DNA of 64,000 bases from an uncultured Chitinophaga sp. (GTDB lineage Bacteria; Bacteroidota; Bacteroidia; Chitinophagales; Chitinophagaceae): contig NZ_CABHOU010000092.1 in NCBI RefSeq assembly GCF_902168175.1, positions 1 through 64,000 of the forward strand, given 5' to 3'. Every line of letters starts with the position of its first letter. Position 1 is the first letter of the stretch. A model generated the notes under the pieces. It saw only the letters and a list, made by a program, of their open reading frames with translations, was not told the DNA's origin and made no database searches. This document shows positions 19,135 to 27,321 of the stretch, piece after piece. The translations under genes and the position numbers were made by a program.

Positions 19135-19698
19135 CTATTTTAAATTATCTAAGGCCAGGTTCAGTTCCAGCACATTGATCGTAGCCGGACCAAACATGCC
19201 TAACAGCGGACCTTTGGTATGTTTATCCACCAGCGCGGTGAGCTGTGGAATGGTCATTCCACGGGCACCGGCAATGCGGGCGATTTGTATATAGGCTGCT
19301 TCCGGTGAAAGGTGCGGATCAAGACCGCTGGCGCTGGCGGTTACCAGTTCGGCAGGAATCTGTTCTTTCTTTACACCAGGATTGTGCGCCAGGAAAGTAT
19401 CGATACGTTCCTGCACGGTTTTAAGGTAATCGGCATTAGCCGCGGCTTTGTTGGAACCGCCTGAACCGGCAGCGTTATAATCCACGGTAGAAGGACGGGA
19501 GTTAAAGTATTTATCTTCCGTAAACTTTTGTCCCACATTGGCAAAACCAACTACACGGCCGTTATGCGACACGGTTACACCATCGCCCTTACCAGATGCC
19601 ATTTTAGCTACAGCCACTATCAGCAAAGGATACATAACCGCTACCAGAACGATCATCACAACAGTTAACCTTACGGCCGGCAACAAATATTTTTTCAT
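19135..19698 (-). CDS. kdpC: Potassium-transporting ATPase subunit KdpC
   Basis: Accessory subunit of the KdpFABC pump. The 187-residue protein has one N-terminal membrane helix (LTVVMIVLVAVMYPLLIVAVAKM) followed by the periplasmic KdpC domain with the conserved FNSRPSTVDYNAAGSGGSNK and the SASGLDPHLSPEAAYIQIARIA block. Length and motifs are normal. It starts 21 bp after kdpB ends. Confidence 0.97.
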   Translation of the reverse strand: MKKYLLPAVRLTVVMIVLVAVMYPLLIVAVAKMASGKGDGVTVSHNGRVVGFANVGQKFTEDKYFNSRPSTVDYNAAGSGGSNKAAANADYLKTVQERIDTFLAHNPGVKKEQIPAELVTASASGLDPHLSPEAAYIQIARIAGARGMTIPQLTALVDKHTKGPLLGMFGPATINVLELNLALDNLK

Positions 19699-19719
19699 CT
19701 TATAAATGATTTAAAGAAA

Positions 19720-21747
19720 TTAAAAGAACAGGGCCATCAGCATGTCGATCAGCTTAATGCCAATGAACGGAGCAATCAAACCACCAATGCCGTACACGAA
19801 CAGGTTACGGCGTAACAGTGCGCTGGCGCCGATGGGCCTGTACGCCACGCCTTTAAGGGCCAGCGGTATCAGTATGGGAATAATGATGGCGTTAAAGATC
19901 ACGGCCGACAGTATGGCCGACTCGGGACTGTGCAGGTGCATGATGTTTAAACCCTCCAGTGCGGGGATAGATGCGATGAACAGTGCGGGCACGATGGCGA
20001 AGTATTTGGCTACGTCGTTCGCAATAGAAAAAGTGGTGAGTGTGCCGCGCGTCATCAGTAACTGTTTGCCTATTTCCACGATCTCGATCAGTTTGGTGGG
20101 ATCGTTGTCGAGGTCCACCATGTTACCGGCTTCTTTGGCGGCCTGGGTACCACTGTTCATGGCCACGCCTACGTCGGCCTGTGCCAGGGCGGGAGCATCG
20201 TTGGTACCATCACCCATCATGGCTACCAGGCGACCTTGCTGTTGTTCCTGTTTGATGTAACGCATCTTATCTTCCGGTTTGGCTTCGGCGATAAAATCGT
20301 CCACACCCGCTTTGGTGGCAATGTATTTAGCTGTAAGCGGGTTATCGCCCGTTACCATGACCGTTTTTACACCCATACGGCGCAGGCGCTCGAAGCGTTC
20401 CTGGATGCCGGGTTTAATAATATCCTGTAACTCTATTACACCTTTTACTTCACCGTTAAGTGCTACTACCAGTGGCGTACCGCCATCTTTAGCAATGGTT
20501 TCTACTCTTTCTTTTGTTTCTGCAGGGAAGGCGTGGCCTGCCTTTTCCGCGAAACCACGCATGGTATCGTAAGCACCTTTGCGAATGCGGGTGCCATTGG
20601 GCAGGTCGATACCACTGCTTCTTGTTTCGGCGGTAAATTGTACCATCGTGGCGCCATGTACACTTAGTTTATTGACTACTTCTTTACCCGCCAGTTCTAT
20701 GATCGATTTACCTTCAGGCGTTTCATCGGAGAGCGAACTTAAGGCGCACAGCTCTACGAACCCGGCCTGCGAAACACCATTGGCAGCGTAGAAGTTAGTG
20801 GCCTTTCGGTTACCGATGGTAATGGTGCCTGTTTTGTCGAGCAGTAATACGTCCAGGTCGCCCGCAGTTTCCACCGCCTTGCCCGATTTAGTGATCACGT
20901 TGGCGCGTAGCGCCCTGTCCATACCCGCTATACCGATGGCAGATAATAAACCGCCGATGGTAGTGGGTATGAGGCATACGAAGAGGGATATAAAGGCGGC
21001 GATCGTGATCGTTGTATTGGCGTAATCTGCAAATGGTTTTAACGTTACGCACACGATAATGAACACCAGCGTAAAACTGGCCAGCAGGATAGTCAGCGCA
21101 ATTTCATTCGGCGTTTTCTGGCGACTGGCACCTTCTACCAACGCAATCATCTTATCTAAAAATGATTCGCCGGCAGCTGTGCTTACCCGCACTTTAATAT
21201 GGTCGCTCAAAACCTTCGTACCGCCTACCACGCTCGATTTATCACCACCCGACTCGCGTATTACCGGCGCACTTTCGCCCGTAATAGCCGATTCGTCGAT
21301 GCTGGCCAAACCTTCTATGATCTCACCATCAGCGGGGATAATATCGCCTGGCTCGCAGAGGAACACGTCGCCCTTTTTAAGTTGTGCAGATGAAATTATC
21401 CTCATCTCATTTGCTACGACCAGCTTAGCCGGCGTTTCTTCCCTCGTTTTACGCAGACTTTCGGCCTGCGCTTTACCCCGCGCTTCGGCAATAGCTTCTG
21501 CAAAGTTGGCGAACAATACGGTGAGGAATAATACGAAAAGTACAATGATATTGTAGGCCAGCGAACCTTGCGAAGTATCGCCGGTAAATAAAGTGTAACA
21601 CGTTACAAACAACATCACCAGCGTGCCCAGTTCCACCATAAACATCACGGGGTTCCTGACCATCAGCCTGGGATTGAGTTTGATGAAAGATTGCACGAGG
21701 CTTTCTTTCACCAATGCTTTCGGGAATAATTTATTTTCCTGTTTCAT
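19720..21747 (-). CDS. kdpB: Potassium-transporting P-type ATPase, catalytic subunit KdpB
   Basis: ATP-hydrolysing subunit of the high-affinity potassium pump in the inner membrane. The 675-residue P-type ATPase has the TGESAPV actuator motif, the phosphorylation site DKTGT (Asp304), MVTGDNPLTAKYIA and MMGDGTNDAPALAQADVG, and the expected membrane helices on either side. The family hallmark GGLLSAIGIAGMDRALRANVITKSGKAVE is present. It is 8 bp downstream of kdpA and shows normal length, so the pump should be functional. Confidence 0.98.
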   Translation of the reverse strand: MKQENKLFPKALVKESLVQSFIKLNPRLMVRNPVMFMVELGTLVMLFVTCYTLFTGDTSQGSLAYNIIVLFVLFLTVLFANFAEAIAEARGKAQAESLRKTREETPAKLVVANEMRIISSAQLKKGDVFLCEPGDIIPADGEIIEGLASIDESAITGESAPVIRESGGDKSSVVGGTKVLSDHIKVRVSTAAGESFLDKMIALVEGASRQKTPNEIALTILLASFTLVFIIVCVTLKPFADYANTTITIAAFISLFVCLIPTTIGGLLSAIGIAGMDRALRANVITKSGKAVETAGDLDVLLLDKTGTITIGNRKATNFYAANGVSQAGFVELCALSSLSDETPEGKSIIELAGKEVVNKLSVHGATMVQFTAETRSSGIDLPNGTRIRKGAYDTMRGFAEKAGHAFPAETKERVETIAKDGGTPLVVALNGEVKGVIELQDIIKPGIQERFERLRRMGVKTVMVTGDNPLTAKYIATKAGVDDFIAEAKPEDKMRYIKQEQQQGRLVAMMGDGTNDAPALAQADVGVAMNSGTQAAKEAGNMVDLDNDPTKLIEIVEIGKQLLMTRGTLTTFSIANDVAKYFAIVPALFIASIPALEGLNIMHLHSPESAILSAVIFNAIIIPILIPLALKGVAYRPIGASALLRRNLFVYGIGGLIAPFIGIKLIDMLMALFF

Positions 21748-21755
21748 GATTACGA

Positions 21756-23471
21756 TTATAACATTGAAAAATACTCAGCCAGCGGGCCAAGGGCCAGCGA
21801 TGGGAAGAACGAGAGGGCAGCGAGGATCACGATCACGGCGAAAGTCATCATACCAAAAGTGGCAGTATCCGTACGCAGTGTACCAGCCGATTCGGGTACA
21901 AATCTCTTTTGCGCCAGTATACCCGCAATGGCCACCGGGCCAATGATCGGCAGGAAGCGTGACACGATGAGGATAATACCGGTGGTAACGTTCCAGAACA
22001 CGTTATTATCCGTTAAACCTTCGAAACCGGAGCCGTTGTTGGCGGTGGCAGATGTGTACTCATACAGCATTTCCGAGAAGCCGTGATACCCCGGATTATT
22101 CAACCAGTTGCCCGGCGGGGTGGCCCAGGCAGCGCCCAAATTGTGCGAGAGTACGTAAGAAGACAAGGCAGTACCCGCCAATATCAGGAAGGGATGCAGC
22201 AACGCGATGATCGCGGCGATCTTTACTTCTCGCGCTTCTATTTTATGCCCCATAAATTCAGGCGTACGCCCTACCATGAGGCCCGCAATAAATACGGCGA
22301 TGATGATATAGATAAAGTAGTTCAGTATCCCCACACCGCAACCGCCGTAAAAGGCATTGGTCATCATGGCGAGCATTTGCATCATGCCGCTGATGGGCAT
22401 GGTGCTATCGTGCCAGCCGTTTACAGAACCGGTAGAAATGACCGTGGTAACGATGCTCCAGTAAGCCGTAGCGGCGGGGCCGAAGCGCACTTCTTTACCT
22501 TCCATGGCGCCGGTGCTTTGCATTATGCCCATCTTAGTAAGGGCGGGGTTGCCATTCACTTCTGAGATAATAGTAGGTATCAGTAAACACAGCATACCCA
22601 CCGTCATCACCCCAAATATGACCCATGCAAACTTGCGTCGTTTGATAAAGAAGCCGAACGCAAATATCATGGCCAGCGGGATGATCGTTTGTGCCAGCAT
22701 CTCAACGATGTTCGTTATATAACTGGGATTTTCCAGCGGATGCGCAGAGTTGGCGGCAAACCATCCGCCACCATTTGTACCCAGGTGTTTAATCGCTACG
22801 TAAGCAGCCACCGGCCCGCGGGATACATTCACCGTATCGCCCTGTACAGACACATACTGCCCTTTGCCTTCAAAGCTGGCAGGCATGCCGTTAAAGGTGA
22901 AAATGATGGCCAGCAAAATGGAGATCGGTAATAAAATACGGGTGATCGATTTCACGAAGTATTGCCAGAAGTTGCCCAGCTGTGTCGCCGTTTTTTCTTT
23001 CAATGCTTTAAACACCACCACCAGTGCGGCCATACCCGTTGCTGCACTCACAAACTGCAGGAAGGCCAGTACAAATATCTGGGTGAGATAAGTAACACCT
23101 GTTTCGCCGGAGTAGTGCTGCAGGTTACAGTTCACCAAAAAGCTGATGGCTGTATTGAAGGCCAGGTCGGGCGTTTGGGCCGGATTACCATCCGGGTTCA
23201 TTGGCAGTTTATCCTGGAAAAGCAACATGAAGAAAGCATATACAAACCATACAAAGTTGATAGTGAGCAATGCTTTGAGATGTTGTTTCCAGTTCATTTC
23301 CTCATTGGGATTGATACCGGAAAGTTTATAGATCCCGCGTTCGAGCGGTTTCAGGAAGTCGGTCCAGGTACGTTCGCCCAGGTATACCTTCGCTATATAT
23401 TTACCGAGCGGCAAGGCAATTATTACCGTGAGTACGAAGATGAAAATAATGCCTGCAATTTCTGTGTTCAT
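21756..23471 (-). CDS. kdpA: Potassium-transporting ATPase, potassium-binding subunit KdpA
   Basis: Channel-like subunit that binds and passes potassium. The 571-residue protein is a multi-pass membrane protein with the KdpA selectivity-filter regions, including NGGGWFAANSAHPLENP and SATANNGSGFEGL, and the typical start MNTEIAGIIFIFVLTVIIALPLGKYIAKV. It begins 12 bp after kdpF and is followed closely by kdpB. Confidence 0.98.
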   Translation of the reverse strand: MNTEIAGIIFIFVLTVIIALPLGKYIAKVYLGERTWTDFLKPLERGIYKLSGINPNEEMNWKQHLKALLTINFVWFVYAFFMLLFQDKLPMNPDGNPAQTPDLAFNTAISFLVNCNLQHYSGETGVTYLTQIFVLAFLQFVSAATGMAALVVVFKALKEKTATQLGNFWQYFVKSITRILLPISILLAIIFTFNGMPASFEGKGQYVSVQGDTVNVSRGPVAAYVAIKHLGTNGGGWFAANSAHPLENPSYITNIVEMLAQTIIPLAMIFAFGFFIKRRKFAWVIFGVMTVGMLCLLIPTIISEVNGNPALTKMGIMQSTGAMEGKEVRFGPAATAYWSIVTTVISTGSVNGWHDSTMPISGMMQMLAMMTNAFYGGCGVGILNYFIYIIIAVFIAGLMVGRTPEFMGHKIEAREVKIAAIIALLHPFLILAGTALSSYVLSHNLGAAWATPPGNWLNNPGYHGFSEMLYEYTSATANNGSGFEGLTDNNVFWNVTTGIILIVSRFLPIIGPVAIAGILAQKRFVPESAGTLRTDTATFGMMTFAVIVILAALSFFPSLALGPLAEYFSML

Positions 23472-23483
23472 AGTTGTTAGCGT

Positions 23484-23564
23484 TTAGAATTTCTCTGGCT
23501 TTAGCAGTACGTAAATCATGTAGCCAAACACCAGGAGAGAGAGCATAAATAAAGCGGTCATCAT
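23484..23564 (-). CDS. kdpF: KdpF, small stabilising subunit of the Kdp pump
   Basis: A 26-codon gene, too short for most gene callers. It encodes one membrane helix that begins MMTALFMLSLLVFGYM and ends in VLLKPEKF; the family signature is the C-terminal L-x-PE-x-F. KdpF stabilises the KdpABC complex. The start at 23564 has a second ATG directly after it, and either may be used. It lies 12 bp upstream of kdpA and 4 bp downstream of another membrane peptide gene, in a tightly packed operon. Confidence 0.9.
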   Translation of the reverse strand: MMTALFMLSLLVFGYMIYVLLKPEKF

Positions 23565-23568
23565 GGTC

Positions 23569-23652
23569 TTAAATTTTTTCGAAGTAATCGGCACATTTGA
23601 AGAGTAGTGCGAAGCAGGCAATAGCTGCTGCGAAAAGAGCGATCGTGAGCAT
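23569..23652 (-). CDS. 27-residue single-helix membrane peptide upstream of kdpF
   Basis: Short gene starting with ATG at 23652. The product has a hydrophobic helix, MLTIALFAAAIACFALLFKC, followed by a charged tail ADYFEKI, so a small inner-membrane peptide with the tail probably in the cytoplasm. It ends 4 bp before kdpF and starts 4 bp after the preceding gene, spacing typical of coupled translation, which is the main argument that it is real. It is not KdpF, since it lacks the PE-x-F end, but it may be a second accessory peptide of the pump. I do not recognise a named family. Confidence 0.65.
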   Translation of the reverse strand: MLTIALFAAAIACFALLFKCADYFEKI

Positions 23653-23656
23653 AGTT

Positions 23657-23983
23657 TTATATTTGATGATGTTGGATACGTACCTGTTTCAACGACAGTG
23701 GCAATAACTCGTTCAGCGGTTGTTTATACATGTCGATAAGCGGCGATACGCCATAGATGTACACGTTTTCAATAGCGTTTCGCAGCATGTTACTGCCATT
23801 GCGGTAAAGCACGCCTGCCATACGGAAACACCTGCCGGCTTCGTGCAGCTGACCGGTACGCACCAGCGCACTGGTATATTCCATAAAGGCATGTATAGTA
23901 TTGGATACACTTTTGCCCTGGCCCACCTTAAAGTCGGGCACCTGCCGGGCGATGAGTTGTGATATGTTTTCGTCGGGTATCAT
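23657..23983 (-). CDS. Conserved small protein of unknown function, first gene of the kdp operon
   Basis: A 108-residue soluble protein (start MIPDENIS at 23983, chosen because the sigma-54-like promoter and its predicted transcription start lie just upstream; longer starts would overlap it). It is predicted helical, with no membrane segment. It aligns with the protein at 24704-25060 over ALVRTGQLHEAGRCFRMAG versus a matching GDFALAGRCLQLADKLY segment, so the two are paralogues. The first place in the kdp operon suggests a regulatory or adaptor role, but this is inference. No family name is claimed. Confidence 0.75.
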   Translation of the reverse strand: MIPDENISQLIARQVPDFKVGQGKSVSNTIHAFMEYTSALVRTGQLHEAGRCFRMAGVLYRNGSNMLRNAIENVYIYGVSPLIDMYKQPLNELLPLSLKQVRIQHHQI

Positions 23984-24004
23984 TGTTTTTTGTTTCAGCA
24001 GTAT

Positions 24005-24021
24005 AAGCCAGCAAAGTGCCA
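24005..24021 (-). promoter_or_regulatory. Sigma-54 (RpoN) -24/-12 promoter of the kdp operon
   Basis: On the minus strand TGGCACTTTGCTGGCTT contains TGGCAC, five bases, then TGGCT, against the consensus TGGCAC-N5-TTGC(A/T). The invariant GG and GC are present with the required 10-bp spacing; one base of the -12 element differs. The predicted start (near 23995) lies about 12 nt before the ATG at 23983. A CTTAT-N9-ATAAG inverted repeat at 24051-24069 is a possible activator site. An NtrC-type activator is encoded 1.8 kb upstream. Confidence 0.7.
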
Positions 24022-24054
24022 GTGTGCCAACAGGCATCACTAACTACCTGCTTA

Positions 24055-24702
24055 TCAATATCTAATAAGATTTTTTAAGGCCAATTGGCGATTGGCGGAT
24101 ACCACCCACCCTTCAGAAACGGAAGGGTGGTTTTCAAAATCCGCATGGTAGGTTTCCTTAGGAGGCTCAAATAACATGGCCGTACACAGGCAGTTCTTAA
24201 ACTGTTTACGTTCCAGGATGTCGTAATTCACGCAGCTTTTGCAACCGTTCCAGAACGTTGGGTCCTGGGTAATTTCTGCGAAGGCAACCGGCTCGTAACC
24301 CAGGCGACTGTTAATTTTCATCACCGCCGATCCGGTTGTGATACCGAATAACTTCGCCTGCGGGTACAGGAAGCGACATAATTCAAACAGCCGTTGTTTA
24401 AGTTTGGCCGCTACGCCTAAACCACGAAAGCCCGGTGGCACGATCAGTCCGCTGTTACTTACAAAACGGCCCTGGTCGTAGGTTTCGAGATAGGTAAACC
24501 CAGCCCATACGCCCTCTTTGGTAAAGGCGATAATGGCTTTGCCCGCCAGTATTTTCTGTTTAATTACTTCCGGGTCGCGTTTAGCAATACCGGTACCGCG
24601 CGCCTGGGCGCTGGCTTCCATTTCGGCCACTATCGGCAGGGCAAAATCAATATCGGCCGGCGTGGCTATACGGACGATGACGTCCGGCGAATCTGTTTCC
24701 AT
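24055..24702 (-). CDS. GNAT family N-acetyltransferase (Bacteroidota arginine-cluster type)
   Basis: A 215-residue acetyltransferase. The acetyl-CoA binding signature is SGLIVPPGFRGLGVAAKLK, followed by a VMKINSRLGYEPV element and a Cys-rich FWNGCKSCVNYDILER...NCLC segment. In my recollection this C-terminal pattern belongs to acetyltransferases that in many Bacteroidota lie beside arginine-biosynthesis genes; here no arg genes are near. The ATG is 1 bp from the stop of the upstream small gene, so they are cotranscribed. Substrate is unknown; an amino acid such as glutamate is a reasonable guess. Confidence 0.82.
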   Translation of the reverse strand: METDSPDVIVRIATPADIDFALPIVAEMEASAQARGTGIAKRDPEVIKQKILAGKAIIAFTKEGVWAGFTYLETYDQGRFVSNSGLIVPPGFRGLGVAAKLKQRLFELCRFLYPQAKLFGITTGSAVMKINSRLGYEPVAFAEITQDPTFWNGCKSCVNYDILERKQFKNCLCTAMLFEPPKETYHADFENHPSVSEGWVVSANRQLALKNLIRY

Positions 24703-24703
24703 A

Positions 24704-25060
24704 TTAGGAATGCTTTAACTGTTCGTTGATAAACCTGCTGTACAGGTGCGATGGAATAATAGAATAGAGTTTGATGCGTTCTGCCGCGTTCTGTACCGGC
24801 AGCGCCGATAACACCGGCAGGAAATATTGTTCGATGGCGTACTTCACTTTTTCGTTACCCCGGCTGTACAGCTTGTCTGCCAGTTGCAGGCAGCGGCCTG
24901 CCAGGGCGAAGTCGCCGCGTATTATCTGCTTACATGTATATACCGTAAAGCAGCTCATGGTTTCGTAGATGTGGAACACTGCCGGGAACTGGCGCAAAGG
25001 TTTACACAGTTCAGGCAGCGCATCCTCTATCATAGCAGGTACTTCATACTGATTGATCAT
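24704..25060 (-). CDS. Conserved small protein, paralogue of the first kdp-operon gene
   Basis: A 118-residue helical, soluble protein of unrecognised function. It shares with the product of 23657-23983 the arrangement of a helix, a G-x-AGRC element and then a LY-x-x-G-N helix (GDFALAGRCLQLADKLYSRG versus GQLHEAGRCFRMAGVLYRNG), and the overall length. Such TPR-like helical pairs may mediate protein binding. It sits between a 48-residue membrane peptide gene and the GNAT gene, 17 bp and 1 bp away, in one unit. Confidence 0.72.
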   Translation of the reverse strand: MINQYEVPAMIEDALPELCKPLRQFPAVFHIYETMSCFTVYTCKQIIRGDFALAGRCLQLADKLYSRGNEKVKYAIEQYFLPVLSALPVQNAAERIKLYSIIPSHLYSRFINEQLKHS

Positions 25061-25077
25061 AGTGAGTCCGTATTTAA

Positions 25078-25224
25078 CTATTGGAAAATCTTAATGAGCA
25101 GCTGGGCAATGAGCGATACAACAAACAGTGCCGTCAGCAGGTAATACATCACAAAGGGATGCCTCGGTGCCGGTTTAAACCGCGGCCTTGTGTACCCTGG
25201 CCGCATCATCAGTTTCGGTTTCAT
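25078..25224 (-). CDS. 48-residue single-helix membrane protein
   Basis: The frame is open upstream to 25416, but only the last 48 codons look like a protein: MKPKLMMRPGYTRPRFKP, a Pro/Arg-rich cytoplasmic head, then a hydrophobic helix MYYLLTALFVVSLIAQLLIK. It is 17 bp from the following gene. The head is positively charged, which fits a membrane peptide with its N-terminus inside. It is the most upstream gene of the GNAT unit. Function unknown. Confidence 0.55.
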   Translation of the reverse strand: MKPKLMMRPGYTRPRFKPAPRHPFVMYYLLTALFVVSLIAQLLIKIFQ

Positions 25225-25802
25225 GATCGTAATGTTTCGGGAGATATGCCAAAGGGTGTTCCGGGTTGATCCAATCACTATTAACAGATTGATATATAAT
25301 ACCTTATAAGTTTGGCAGGTGGCGTTGTCGGTGTATATACCCTTCAATTTCTGTATGGTATTTTCAGATTTGGGGGGACGGGCGGCGGGGGCAGGATGGG
25401 GCCGCCGTTGTGTCACACCCTTCAGCGGTTACTCCTCTCATGGGCGAAGGTCATGGCTCGTTGTGTACCCACTTCCACGACCACTCCGGTCCTCTTACTC
25501 TACGGCCTGGGGTCGTTATTGCTGCGCCTGCATTATTCTGGTGCGAGGCTTTTGACTGAAGCGACGGGTCACTTCACTTCGTTCGTGATGACGAGTGGAG
25601 GAGGCGATGCCGGGAGGAAGTATAGAGGAAGTATGGTGAGAGTAAGGTGAAGCGGAACGTGAGCGGACGGTGAGCGGACGGTAAGGCGTCTTTTTAGCAC
25701 ACGGGTGTGTTTGCGACACGAATTGTTAATGACCAATGTTGTAACTATTTGCTGAAGAGTGCGACGCAACGGGGGCTAAATAGTATTCCTGATGCCTGTT
25801 CC
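25225..25802. repeat. 578-bp gene-free region with dispersed-repeat sequences
   Basis: No convincing gene lies between the small membrane protein gene and the NtrC-type gene. It holds (i) on the minus strand, the palindromic-looking CGTCATCACGAACGAAG followed by TGAAGTGACCC at about 25563-25592, a known type of dispersed bacterial intergenic repeat whose translation gives the HERSEV string; (ii) purine-rich GGAAGTATAG/GTGAG strings at 25610-25660; and (iii) a tandem GGTGAGCGGAC unit at about 25660-25682. GC content is higher than in the nearby gaps, which suggests decayed repeat insertions. Confidence 0.5.
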
Positions 25803-27146
25803 CTAAGAATGAATGTTATACTCTTTGAGTTTATTGTAGAGCGTGGTGAGGCCAATGTCGAGAAGTTCGGCGGCTTTGGTTTTATTGCCTTTGGTGTGTT
25901 GCAGGGTTTTGATGATATGCTGCTTTTCTATATCGGCCAGGCGGAAGCTGTTGGCGCCGGCGGGGTGCTGTGCCCAGTGGAAATCGAGGGGCAGATCTGC
26001 GGGCTCAAGTGTATTGGCATCGGCGAGGATGATGGCGCGTTCGATGACGTTGCGGAGTTCGCGGATGTTGCCTTTCCAGTGGTGGTGTTGCAGGGCATCG
26101 GCGAAGGGGGCGCTCATACCTTCTACTTTTTTGTTGAGCTTTGGTGCCAGCGTGCTGATGAAATACGCTGCCAATAAGGGTATGTCCTTACGACGTTCGT
26201 TCAGGGACGGGAGTTTGATGGTGAAGGAGGAAAGGCGGTAGAACAGGTCGGCTCGGAAATGACCGAGGTCTATTTCGGCTTCAAGGTCGCGGTTGGTGGC
26301 GGCGATGATTCGGATATCGACCTTTACGGGTTTGGCGTCGCCTACTTTATAGAACTCGCGGGTTTCGAGTACGCGTAATAGTTTGGCTTGCAGCTCCATG
26401 GGCATTTCACCTATTTCATCGAGAAAGATGGTGCCTTTGTTGGCTTCTTCGAGGAAACCTGTACGGTCTTTATTGGCACCGGTAAAAGCCCCGGCTTTGT
26501 AACCGAACAGTTCACTTTCCAGCAACTCTTTACCAATGGCGCTGCAGTTTACCGCCACAAAGGGCTGTGAGCGGCGATCGCTGGCCTGGTGAATGGATTG
26601 TGCGAATACTTCTTTACCGGCACCGGTTTCGCCCAGCAACAACACGGTTACATCGGTAGCGGCTACTTTTTGCGCTAACGCAATGGGGGCCTTTATTTCG
26701 GCAGAAACACCTATAATATTATCGAAGCCGTACTTGCCGGATATCTTCTTCTCCAGCGCCTTTACCCGGAACTGCAAGAGCGATTTGTCTATGGCCTTGC
26801 TCACCAATGGGATAATACGGTGGTTGTCGTCACCTTTTGTAATATAGTCGAAAGCCCCGTTGCGAATGGCCAAAACACCATCGGGGATGTTACCGTAAGC
26901 GGTTAACACGATCACTTCTGTTTCGGGGTACTTTTTACGAAGTTCGGTTACCAGTTCCACACCATTTGCATCGGGCAGTTTAACGTCCGACAGCACTACC
27001 TGCACCTCTTCTTTTTCCAGCAGTTTTAACGCACTACGACCGTTGGCCGCTTCTAAAACGGTGTAACCTTCCAGGGCGAGCAAACGGCCCATCAGCTTAC
27101 GTAACTGGTCTTCGTCGTCGATAATAAGGATTGTTCCTTTGGCCAT
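25803..27146 (-). CDS. NtrC-family sigma-54-dependent response regulator
   Basis: Transcription activator of 447 residues (start MAKGTILIIDDED at 27146; a longer in-frame start would overlap the promoter). It has a receiver with phospho-acceptor Asp54 in LSDVKLPDANG, an AAA+ domain with Walker A GETGAGKE, the sigma-54 contact loop GAFTGA and Walker B GTIFLDEIGEMP, and a C-terminal Fis-type helix-turn-helix (TKAAELLDIGLTTLYNKLKEY). It probably drives the sigma-54 promoter at 24005-24021 after phosphorylation by the kdp-linked kinase. That pairing is inference from gene order. No KdpE (OmpR-type) gene is present. Confidence 0.94.
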   Translation of the reverse strand: MAKGTILIIDDEDQLRKLMGRLLALEGYTVLEAANGRSALKLLEKEEVQVVLSDVKLPDANGVELVTELRKKYPETEVIVLTAYGNIPDGVLAIRNGAFDYITKGDDNHRIIPLVSKAIDKSLLQFRVKALEKKISGKYGFDNIIGVSAEIKAPIALAQKVAATDVTVLLLGETGAGKEVFAQSIHQASDRRSQPFVAVNCSAIGKELLESELFGYKAGAFTGANKDRTGFLEEANKGTIFLDEIGEMPMELQAKLLRVLETREFYKVGDAKPVKVDIRIIAATNRDLEAEIDLGHFRADLFYRLSSFTIKLPSLNERRKDIPLLAAYFISTLAPKLNKKVEGMSAPFADALQHHHWKGNIRELRNVIERAIILADANTLEPADLPLDFHWAQHPAGANSFRLADIEKQHIIKTLQHTKGNKTKAAELLDIGLTTLYNKLKEYNIHS

Positions 27147-27163
27147 TATGCAAAAATGTAGGG

Positions 27164-27171
27164 CAAAGGTA
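27164..27171 (-). promoter_or_regulatory. Promoter -7 box (TACCTTTG) of the NtrC-type gene
   Basis: TACCTTTG on the minus strand is an exact TAnnTTTG match, 17 bp before the ATG at 27146. The same octamer occurs before the HAD gene (54813-54820) and before the DUF4834 gene (53888-53895). A T-run of the upstream terminator lies at the expected -33 place. Confidence 0.6.
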
Positions 27172-27189
27172 AGTGAAGTATGGGCAAAC

Positions 27190-27214
27190 AAAAAAACGGG
27201 AGTCAATGCTCCCG
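27190..27214 (-). terminator. Intrinsic terminator of the DUF4199 gene
   Basis: On the minus strand CGGGAG (27214-27209) and CTCCCG (27202-27197) enclose a 6-nt loop and are followed by seven T. It lies about 110 bp downstream of the DUF4199 stop and just upstream of the NtrC-type promoter. Confidence 0.8.
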
Positions 27215-27321
27215 CCCCCTCTCTATACTACACTAATTTTTTCTGTACAAGTTTTTCATGTTTCGGGGTGGGGACGGGATGCAATTGATGGTTTCACCAG
27301 GATTGGTTATCGAAAAAAGCG

